Positions 1 through 5,539 of a stretch of 16,985 nucleotides of DNA are shown here, piece after piece (position 1 is the stretch's first letter; each line of letters begins with the position of its first letter). A program made the translations under genes and the position numbers. Location of the stretch: positions 1 through 16,985 of the forward strand of contig UQXE01000035.1 in the NCBI GenBank assembly GCA_900544965.1, in the 5' to 3' direction. The notes under the pieces are model-generated. The model had not been told where the DNA came from. It saw only the letters and a list, made by a program, of their open reading frames with translations, and did not search any database. This DNA is from an uncultured Eubacteriales bacterium (GTDB lineage: Bacteria > Bacillota > Clostridia > Christensenellales > CAG-138).

Positions 1-286
1 TATTGTCAACGCTCTTTTGGTAGGGAATGATACGGTTGTCAATATCCTCATATGCCCCAGCCTGGCTTACGTAATGGACGTCCGCCGCATAAACGGAGGC
101 TTCGTACGAGCCGTCGGACATAAGGTAGGTCTTTGAATTGGCGGTGCGTTCGCCAATTAGTTCTTCAACGCGCGTGATCTTGTTGCTTCCCGTTTCTTTG
201 CCTGAATTTAAAGCCCCGACATGGCCGCTTATTAACGTAAAAAGACATATCAGAATGCAGATTACTTTTAGAAACACCTTTTTCAT
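1..286 (-). CDS. Secreted RHS/DNRLRE-type wall protein, N-terminal fragment (runs off left edge)
   Basis: An open frame without stop runs from an ATG at 286 to the window edge, so only about 95 residues are visible. The protein begins MKKVFLKVICILICLFTLIS, a classical signal peptide: basic start, hydrophobic core, and a possible cleavage site after HVGA at about residues 22-25. The mature part contains ELIGERTANSKTYLMSDGSY, followed by VHYVSQAGAYEDIDNRI. From memory this resembles the block 'R.E.SK.Y...DG.Y.......VHY.D..G.W.DID' found near the N-terminus of clostridial and bacillar DNRLRE/RHS-repeat (WapA-like) secreted proteins. The family call is therefore inference from a short stretch; that it is a secreted protein is well supported. 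A well-formed promoter lies directly upstream on the same strand. The ribosome binding site is weak (AGGT about 7 bases before the ATG). The rest of the gene, including any repeat or toxin domain, lies outside the window. Confidence 0.72.
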   Translation of the reverse strand, partial: MKKVFLKVICILICLFTLISGHVGALNSGKETGSNKITRVEELIGERTANSKTYLMSDGSYEASVYAADVHYVSQAGAYEDIDNRIIPYQKSVDN

Positions 287-324
287 AGAAATACCTATAA
301 GACTTACCTTGACTAACAATTTTA

Positions 325-353
325 ATTATATACCTATAACATATAGTATTCAA
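325..353 (-). promoter_or_regulatory. Sigma-A-type promoter for the secreted protein gene
   Basis: Read on the minus strand, TTGAAT (353-348), a 17-base spacer and a perfect TATAAT (330-325) form a near-consensus promoter. Transcription would start near 318, giving a leader of about 32 bases before the ATG at 286. Confidence 0.6.
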
Positions 354-440
354 TACACAACATAAAAAATATGTTAAAAACAATATCGACATAAACAGCT
401 AAAAACCGATTTTTATTCTTGAATGGTTTTTATTGAAATG

Positions 441-469
441 TTAACATAAAAGAGAATTGACGCTATTAT
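441..469 (+). promoter_or_regulatory. Sigma-A-type promoter for the SLOG gene
   Basis: TTAACA (441-446), a 17-base spacer and TATTAT (464-469) each differ from consensus by one base. The predicted start is near 476, leaving a leader of about 85 bases before the ATG at 562. The leader has no obvious riboswitch or terminator fold. Confidence 0.5.
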
Positions 470-561
470 AAAGATACGCTCTCTGATAAACCGTTATGTG
501 ATAACATCACGTTAGCCAATACCATTATCTTATTCTAAATTATAAAAGCTGGGAGTTTTTT

Positions 562-1071
562 ATGGATTTTTTTACTTGCTGTTTTACAGGACACAGGCCT
601 AAAGGAATGCCGTTTGGATATGATGAAGAAAGCCGGTTGTGCGGGCTGATCAAGGACAGGATTTATGTTGAGATCGAAAGGCATATAGAATTGGGGGTAA
701 GGCGTTTTGTAAGCGGCATGGCGCAGGGCGCTGATATATGGTGCGCCGAGGCGGTGATGGATTATAAAGCCAGAAGACCGGAACAGGATATCAGGCTAAC
801 GGCCGTGATCCCATACGCTGGCCAATCGTCAAGGTGGGATATAAATTATAAAAATCGTTACTTCTCGATTCTGGAAACTGCCGACGATGTGGTGTTGATA
901 AGTAAGGAGTACATTTCAGGATGCATGCACCAGCGCAACAGGTATATGGTGGACAATTCAACGCATCTGATAGCGATATACGGCGGAGGAACCGGAGGGA
1001 CAAAATATACGCTGGATTATGCCCGAAAGCGCGGACTGTCCGTAACTATTATAAATCCTGGACGTCTCTAA
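562..1071 (+). CDS. SLOG-superfamily protein (DUF1273/YpsA-like)
   Basis: This 169-residue soluble protein is a single SLOG/Rossmann-like domain. Diagnostic motifs are FTGHRP (residues 8-13), SGMAQGAD (51-58, a phosphate-binding-type loop), MHQRNRYMVDNS (122-133) and the glycine-rich GGGTGGTKYT (141-150). The length matches the short DUF1273 proteins of Bacillota. SLOG domains bind nucleotides or nucleotide-derived ligands. B. subtilis YpsA is linked to cell division and stress, while other SLOG proteins act as ligand sensors in defence systems; which applies here cannot be read from the sequence. The start at 562 is supported by GGGAG six bases upstream. The gene stands alone with its own promoter, divergent from the secreted protein gene, and no effector gene is attached to it. 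Family call is strong; role is unknown. Confidence 0.88.
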   Translation: MDFFTCCFTGHRPKGMPFGYDEESRLCGLIKDRIYVEIERHIELGVRRFVSGMAQGADIWCAEAVMDYKARRPEQDIRLTAVIPYAGQSSRWDINYKNRYFSILETADDVVLISKEYISGCMHQRNRYMVDNSTHLIAIYGGGTGGTKYTLDYARKRGLSVTIINPGRL

Positions 1072-1128
1072 ACGCCAGCGGCTGTTAAGACAAAAGCTTG
1101 AATACACGAATAGTTCACAATGACATGC

Positions 1129-1165
1129 TTGCTATTTGAAACCAGCGGCTTTATACTAATATTAT
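1129..1165 (+). promoter_or_regulatory. Candidate promoter(s) upstream of the TetR gene
   Basis: Two overlapping candidates are visible: TTGCTA (1129-1134)-N17-TATACT (1152-1157), and TTGAAA (1136-1141)-N18-TATTAT (1160-1165). Neither is perfect, and I cannot say which is used. Confidence 0.35.
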
Positions 1166-1180
1166 CGGCTGAACGGCCGA
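1165..1180. repeat. Inverted repeat, candidate TetR operator
   Basis: TCGGC (1165-1169) and GCCGA (1176-1180) are perfect inverted arms around six bases. They overlap the end of the candidate -10 element and lie about 30 bases before the TetR start. The position suits autorepression, but the arms are short and the assignment is inference. Confidence 0.3.
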
Positions 1181-1208
1181 ATGGCATAACGGCTTTATGG
1201 AGGTACAT

Positions 1209-1781
1209 ATGGCCAAGCAGCATGGTGAATTTGAAAGCGTGAGGGCGGCGATACTTGAAACCGCCGCAAAGCTTTTTACCAGCCGGGGCATCCACGAGGC
1301 GAGCCTGGCCGATATTGCTAAGGACGCAAAACTTAGCAAAGGAACCATATATTATTATTATCCGTCCAAGGATCACCTTATAAACGACATATCGGACTAT
1401 CACTTTGGGCGCATAACCGATATGATCTTTGTTTGGATAGAGACGCTGGACAGGGATACCGGGCCAAGGGACGCGCTTTCAGTTATATTTGAAGCCTTTA
1501 CTGAGGATGAGAGCATATACAAGCTGCATATGGTGCTATGCCTTGAGGCCATGCAGGGAAATGTTTCGCTGCAAAAAAAGCTCGCGGCAAAATATCGGGA
1601 ATGGACCGTAATGATAGAAGTCGGCTCCTTAAAGCTGGCGTCTCCCGCTTCTGAAAGGCTCAGAAAGCTTTCACAGGCATTTATGGCCATGATCGACGGG
1701 TTTATACTGCAAAGCAATCTGGGTATAGACGGGCTTACGGGAGATATGCTGGTTGGGCTTATACTCGGCGAATTGGATTGA
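1209..1781 (+). CDS. TetR/AcrR-family transcriptional regulator
   Basis: This 190-residue protein has the normal TetR length and layout. Residues 8-57 form the N-terminal DNA-binding domain, with the helix-turn-helix ASLADIAKDAKLSKGTIYYY (31-50) followed by the typical YPSKDHLI. The remainder is the alpha-helical ligand-binding and dimerisation domain, whose ligand cannot be predicted. I place the start at the ATG at 1209 because GGAGGT (1199-1204) sits just before it. The in-frame ATG at 1197 would put that ribosome binding site inside the gene. A short inverted repeat overlapping the putative promoter suggests autoregulation. The SGNH hydrolase 66 bases downstream on the same strand is a possible target. 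Family assignment is secure; the regulated genes are inference. Confidence 0.9.
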   Translation: MAKQHGEFESVRAAILETAAKLFTSRGIHEASLADIAKDAKLSKGTIYYYYPSKDHLINDISDYHFGRITDMIFVWIETLDRDTGPRDALSVIFEAFTEDESIYKLHMVLCLEAMQGNVSLQKKLAAKYREWTVMIEVGSLKLASPASERLRKLSQAFMAMIDGFILQSNLGIDGLTGDMLVGLILGELD

Positions 1782-1847
1782 TAGCCCTTAGCATGGAAAT
1801 ATTAAATTATGATGTAAAGCACATTAGGTAATTGGAGGTTGGTATCT

Positions 1848-2573
1848 ATGAAAGACAGGCTGATACTGGCTGGAGACTCTATAGCCAAGGGTATAATCTT
1901 CGACTCGGACAGGGGACGTTATGTGCGTGCCAACAGGGATGGCTTTGGAGATGGGATAAGGAGTGCGCTCAACGTAGAGGTTGAACAGATTGCCAAGCTT
2001 GGCTGGAGCGTGTCCGAATTGAAGGAAGCGCTCAATGAAAGATTTAATAAGATATTCGCAAAAGGCGAAGCCAGGCCGGACATAGTGGCGATAGAGGTGG
2101 GAGGCAATGACAGCGATTTCGATTGGGAAAGGATAGCGGACCAGCCGGACTTTGACCATCAGCCCAAAACGCCGCTCCATTCATACATTGAAACGTTGCA
2201 GGGAATAGTGGCGAGCGTGCGTGGACTTGACGTAAAACCGGTTCTTATAAACCTGCCGCCAATAGACGCTGATCGTTACTTTGAGTTTTTTACAAAAGGA
2301 AGCGTAGAGATGGGGAAAAGCGTTCTCAAGTGGCTCGGTCAGGTTGGACGCATATACTGGTGGCACGAAAGATACAATTCCGCGCTTGAATATGTGGCGG
2401 AAATTACGTCTACAGCGCTTATAAATATACGATACGCTCTATTGCGCACATCGAATTACCGCGATTATATATGCAATGACGGCATACATCCCAACGAGAA
2501 GGGACAGGAGCTGATTTTCAAGGCCGCGGTAGAATATGTGGGCAGACACAATCCCAGCCTGCTTGCTGTATAA
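1848..2573 (+). CDS. SGNH/GDSL-family hydrolase
   Basis: This 241-residue protein carries the SGNH-hydrolase blocks in order. Block I is LAGDSIAKG, with nucleophile Ser11. Block III is VGGND (residues 84-88), with oxyanion Gly and Asn. Block V is DGIHPN (211-216), with Asp211 and His214 completing the triad. Length is typical for a single-domain member. No signal peptide or membrane segment is visible, so it probably acts in the cytoplasm as an esterase, lipase or deacetylase on an unknown small substrate. The start is the ATG at 1848, placed eight bases after GGAGGT (1834-1839); an in-frame TTG at 1839 overlaps that site and is less likely. It follows the TetR gene by 66 bases, in which only a weak promoter-like pair (TTGATA 1778-1783 and TATTAA 1800-1805) is seen, so cotranscription is possible. 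Confidence 0.88.
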   Translation: MKDRLILAGDSIAKGIIFDSDRGRYVRANRDGFGDGIRSALNVEVEQIAKLGWSVSELKEALNERFNKIFAKGEARPDIVAIEVGGNDSDFDWERIADQPDFDHQPKTPLHSYIETLQGIVASVRGLDVKPVLINLPPIDADRYFEFFTKGSVEMGKSVLKWLGQVGRIYWWHERYNSALEYVAEITSTALINIRYALLRTSNYRDYICNDGIHPNEKGQELIFKAAVEYVGRHNPSLLAV

Positions 2574-2726
2574 GGTTCCCGAAACCTTGGGTAACCTTCT
2601 CAAAATGGATGGCAAGGCTTTCTATAGACTAGACTATAAAAAAGACGCTATACTCTGTACGAACAGCGCCTAATAACCGCAAGGAACAATCGGCGGCGCA
2701 TACATTAACTTTATTGGATAATTTAG

Positions 2727-2760
2727 ATAATAACGGTCTGGTGTCTCAGGCCGTTATTAT
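2727..2760. terminator. Bidirectional hairpin between convergent genes
   Basis: ATAATAACGGTCTG (2727-2740) pairs with CAGGCCGTTATTAT (2747-2760): 14-base arms with one wobble mismatch around a six-base loop. The T/A-rich outer arms give weak U-runs on both strands. It lies between the SGNH gene (+) and the DUF695/RraB gene (-) and overlaps the latter's stop codon. The 153 bases from 2574 to 2726 hold small imperfect repeats (AAGGTT/AACCTT near 2573-2590 and TATAG/CTATA at 2623-2638) but no credible gene. Confidence 0.65.
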
Positions 2761-3497
2761 ACCCTGGCCGCTATGGAGCAGTCCCAATAAACAAGCGCGC
2801 CACGGTATTTTTCAGCGGTACGAATCGCTCTGGTGGTCAAAGCGTCTATGTCACGCTTGAATAAGGATGATATTTTATGCAGCGCCACGCCATAGGGCAG
2901 ATCGCTTTCATCATCAAATTCCGCGCCGCCTACGGCAAAGCCGACCAGCCGCGCATGCTCCTCAAAGGCAATTCGCAGCGGTTCCGTTGGGAAAAACACA
3001 TGCAGGTTTATCCTTCTGGCCGGCGCTATGCTGTCCCCGTGCTTTTTAAGCAGCTCAATAGTTTTTCCATTTTCTATGGTTTGTAATTTAGCCCTGTCAG
3101 GGTATAACAGCTTAAAATACGTCTGCCATTCCGGTTCGGGCTGGCCTCCGCAGCGTATTATAAGCTTTTTATCGGTTCCTATGCACGATTCAAGAACATC
3201 CAGCTGTTCCAGCGACGGGCCATAGTAGTAATATTGAAGCTGATCGGCGGTTTTTACCATACCAGCAAGCGTAAACGGAAGCTGATCGAGCTTTCGCCTT
3301 ACCACGGAATCGATTCGCTTTATCAACCTTTCATTCATCTCGGGATGCTTCTTATCCGAAGGCATGCAGTGAACATAAAATAAAACTCCCCGCGAAGGAG
3401 TTGGGGCGTTCTTATATAGCCCTGTATCAACTCCAAACACCGCGGCCTGGCGCTCAATCTGCCAATCATACTCAAGCCATGAACACGGAAGATTCAT
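2757..3497 (-). CDS. DUF695 plus RraB-like domain protein
   Basis: This 246-residue soluble protein seems to have two domains. Residues ~10-140 look like DUF695, with the segment FYVHCMPSDK and the pattern LQYYYYGPS. Residues ~160-243 look like the RraB fold, with LHVFFPTE (165-172), YGVALHKISSL, RDIDALTTRAI and the terminal YWDCSI. RraB was described in Gammaproteobacteria as a protein inhibitor of RNase E, but DUF695-RraB proteins of Gram-positive bacteria have no established role. I chose the ATG at 3497 because GGAGG lies five bases upstream; a TTG at 3509 would overlap that site. The gene follows alaS on the same strand with a 69-base gap, so it may be read from the alaS promoter. Domain naming is from recognition of motifs and is moderately sure. 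Confidence 0.7.
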   Translation of the reverse strand: MNLPCSWLEYDWQIERQAAVFGVDTGLYKNAPTPSRGVLFYVHCMPSDKKHPEMNERLIKRIDSVVRRKLDQLPFTLAGMVKTADQLQYYYYGPSLEQLDVLESCIGTDKKLIIRCGGQPEPEWQTYFKLLYPDRAKLQTIENGKTIELLKKHGDSIAPARRINLHVFFPTEPLRIAFEEHARLVGFAVGGAEFDDESDLPYGVALHKISSLFKRDIDALTTRAIRTAEKYRGALVYWDCSIAARV

Positions 3498-3521
3498 AAA
3501 AGCCTCCAAACGAATAATGAC

Positions 3522-3560
3522 GGGCCGCCGCTTTAAACTTTAACGCTCAATCAGCGGCCC
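3522..3560 (-). repeat. GC-rich inverted repeat between alaS and the DUF695/RraB gene
   Basis: GGGCCGC (3522-3528) and GCGGCCC (3554-3560) are perfect seven-base arms around 25 bases. The hairpin begins 7 bases after the alaS stop. No T-run follows on the minus strand, so it is more likely an mRNA stabiliser, processing site or leaky attenuator than a full terminator. Confidence 0.4.
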
Positions 3561-3566
3561 GCCCCC

Positions 3567-5360
3567 TTAATCTTGGGCAAGTACGGCCTTAATACGCCTG
3601 ACGCCGGCGCTTGAGGCCTCCTCCTTGCTTATCTTGAAACGTCCGAGTTCACCCGTCCTCGAGGCATGGGGGCCGCCGCAGATTTCCTTGCTGGCGCCGC
3701 CCATGGTATATACCTTTACCTTGGCGTCGTACTTGCTCTCAAACAGGCCGATCGCCCCTTGAGCCTTCGCCTCGTCTACGGTCATTTCCTCGCACTCTAT
3801 TGGGTAGTCCGCCTGGATGTATTCGTTAACCAGCGCCTCGACAGCGTTCAATTCCTCACGCGTTACCTTTCGCGGGAATGAAAAATCGAACCTGAGGCGT
3901 TCCGCTGTGATGTTGGAACCCTTCTGCGATACGCTTTCATCAAGCACCCTTCTCAGCGCCGCCTGCAAAAGGTGCGTAGCCGTATGCAGCCTGGCCGTCT
4001 GTTCGGAGGCGTCGGCAAGGCCGCCTTTAAAGCGCTGTTCCGCCCCTGCCTGCGATTTCTTCTGGTGTTCCTCAAAGGCGGCGCTGAAGCCCTCGGTATC
4101 AACCAACAGGCCGTTTTCACGAGCCATCTCCTGTGTGAATTCAATCGGGAAGCCAAACGTGTCGTATAGCCTGAAAGCGCTCTTCCCATCTATAACCCCG
4201 TTAGGGAACCCGCCCTTAATGCGGTCGAATTCGCGCATTCCGTTGTTCAGCGTGCGCTTAAATCGTTCCTCTTCCATATCGAGTTCGCTGATTATGCGCT
4301 GCCGGTTTGCTGCTAACTCAGGATAAAGCCCGCCGAACTGTTCTACAACGGTTTCCGCTACCCTAGACAGCGATCTGTCCGGCATGCCGAGCTTCATCGC
4401 AAACCTGAGAGCCCGTCTGATCAGCCTGCGAAGTATATAGCCCTGATCTACGTTTGAAGGGGACACCCCGCGCTGGTCGCCTATCATAAACGCCGCGGAG
4501 CGTACGTGGTCGGCAACGATTCTGAACGCTCTGGTGGTTTGCTCGGATTCTCCGTAAACAGAGCCGCTTATTTCAGATATGCGCTTGATGATTTGAGAAA
4601 ACAAATCCGTATCGTACACGCTGCTTACTTCCTGAAGAACGCATACAACACGCTCAAGGCCCATGCCGGTGTCCACATTTTTCTTGTCAAGCGGCTCGAA
4701 GGCGCCGTCGGCGGTTTTATTGTACTGCATGAACACGTTGTTCCATATCTCAAGATACTTGCCGCATGAACACGACGGGTCGCACCCCTCTGAGCAGGGG
4801 GGCTTTCCCGTATCGTAAAACATCTCGGTATCCGGCCCGCATGGTCCGGTTACGCCGGCCGGTCCCCACCAGTTATGCTTTTTATCCAGATAGAATATGT
4901 GGGAGGGATCCACGCCCATGTCGATCCACCGGTCATACGCCTCGGTATCCCGCGGTGCGTTTTCGTCTCCTCTGAAGCATGTGAAATAGAGCCTGTCCCT
5001 ATCGATTCCCAGCCATTTTTCATCGGTGAGAAATTCCCAGGACCACGCAATGGCGTCATGCTTGAAATAGTCGCCAAGCGACCAGTTTCCCAACATTTCA
5101 AAGAACGTGAGGTGCGATGAATCGCCAACCTCGTCGATATCGCCCGTCCTGATACATTTTTGAGCGTCTGCCAGCCTGGTTCCCGCGGGATGCTTCTCGC
5201 CGAGAAGATATGGCACAAGCGGATGCATGCCGGCCGTAGTAAACAAAACGGAGGGGTCATTCTCCGGTATAAGCGACGATGAGGGAATGATAGTGTGCCC
5301 CTTTCGCCGGAAAAACTCGAGATAAAGCTCTCGCAGCTCATTGGACGTTAGCTTTTTCAT
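3567..5360 (-). CDS. alaS: Alanyl-tRNA synthetase, short form lacking C-Ala
   Basis: This protein attaches alanine to tRNA-Ala and hydrolyses mischarged Ser- or Gly-tRNA-Ala. It has 597 residues against roughly 870-880 for the usual bacterial enzyme. Class II motif 1 and 2 regions are clear (RRKGHTIIPSSSL, TTAGMHPLVPYLLG, HLTFFEMLGNWSLGDYFK at 83-100), as is NVDTGMGLERV (228-238). The tRNA-recognition region follows. The editing domain is intact, with HTATH (His459, His463) and CGGPH (Cys561, His565) as the zinc ligands. The chain ends just after this domain, so the coiled linker and C-Ala (DHHA1-type) domain are absent. The stop is a normal TAA followed by intergenic DNA, and I see no C-Ala fragment downstream. 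An insert at 186-201 contains four Cys (189, 193, 197, 199). Start: ATG at 5360, with AGAGG about ten bases upstream. The predicted leader of ~35 bases is too short for a T-box. Confidence 0.95.
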   Translation of the reverse strand: MKKLTSNELRELYLEFFRRKGHTIIPSSSLIPENDPSVLFTTAGMHPLVPYLLGEKHPAGTRLADAQKCIRTGDIDEVGDSSHLTFFEMLGNWSLGDYFKHDAIAWSWEFLTDEKWLGIDRDRLYFTCFRGDENAPRDTEAYDRWIDMGVDPSHIFYLDKKHNWWGPAGVTGPCGPDTEMFYDTGKPPCSEGCDPSCSCGKYLEIWNNVFMQYNKTADGAFEPLDKKNVDTGMGLERVVCVLQEVSSVYDTDLFSQIIKRISEISGSVYGESEQTTRAFRIVADHVRSAAFMIGDQRGVSPSNVDQGYILRRLIRRALRFAMKLGMPDRSLSRVAETVVEQFGGLYPELAANRQRIISELDMEEERFKRTLNNGMREFDRIKGGFPNGVIDGKSAFRLYDTFGFPIEFTQEMARENGLLVDTEGFSAAFEEHQKKSQAGAEQRFKGGLADASEQTARLHTATHLLQAALRRVLDESVSQKGSNITAERLRFDFSFPRKVTREELNAVEALVNEYIQADYPIECEEMTVDEAKAQGAIGLFESKYDAKVKVYTMGGASKEICGGPHASRTGELGRFKISKEEASSAGVRRIKAVLAQD

Positions 5361-5401
5361 GCCGTATAATACCTCTTTATATATCTCTGTCAATCCGAAA
5401 A

Positions 5402-5431
5402 ATTATACCCTAGCGCCACGCGCCTTGTCAA
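5402..5431 (-). promoter_or_regulatory. alaS promoter
   Basis: On the minus strand, perfect TTGACA (5431-5426) and perfect TATAAT (5407-5402) are separated by 18 bases. Transcription would begin near 5395, about 35 bases before the alaS ATG. Its -35 box overlaps the -35 of the divergent plus-strand promoter. Confidence 0.75.
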
Positions 5432-5453
5432 TGCGCCATGCTGCTGATATAAT
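5425..5453 (+). promoter_or_regulatory. Promoter of the binding protein-U32-mutS2 operon
   Basis: TTGTCA (5425-5430), a 17-base spacer and perfect TATAAT (5448-5453) with an extended -10 TG at 5445-5446 form a strong promoter. The start would be near 5460, leaving a leader of about 80 bases before the ATG at 5540. The -35 shares five bases with the alaS -35 on the other strand. Confidence 0.7.
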
Positions 5454-5539
5454 GAAGCATTGGAAAAGTTAAGTGTTATATGGGCGAAAACGGGCGTTTT
5501 GAATAGGACGATTCCGCCCTATCTATGAGGTATACAGTA

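Larger units (their letters stand above)
287..561. other. AT-rich divergent intergenic region
   Basis: This 275-base gap separates the minus-strand secreted protein gene from the plus-strand SLOG gene. It is clearly more AT-rich than the coding DNA around it. It holds one good promoter on each strand (325-353 minus, 441-469 plus) with about 87 bases between them. I see no credible small gene in it: short open frames here lack ribosome binding sites and have low-complexity translations. Confidence 0.6.

Noticed and set aside
562..2573. Possible SLOG-based defence system (SLOG, TetR, hydrolase)
   Set aside because: No effector such as a nuclease, pore or NADase domain is attached, spacing differs between genes, and each gene has a common stand-alone explanation.
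2605..2673. Tiny 22-codon frame starting MDGKAFYRLDYKK between the SGNH gene and the terminator
   Set aside because: No ribosome binding site and too short to judge; chance cannot be excluded.
3817..4326. Open frame of 169 codons antisense to alaS
   Set aside because: It lies entirely within the conserved editing-region coding sequence of alaS and is Ser/Arg/Cys-rich without motifs; shadow frame.
5361..5393. T-box or other long leader for alaS
   Set aside because: The strong promoter at 5402-5431 leaves only about 35 bases before the ATG, far too short for a T-box.
5371..5393. Second promoter-like pair (TTGACA ... TATTAT, 16-base spacer on the minus strand) just before the alaS ATG
   Set aside because: It would start transcription at or inside the start codon and remove the AGAGG ribosome binding site; the upstream consensus promoter is a better fit.
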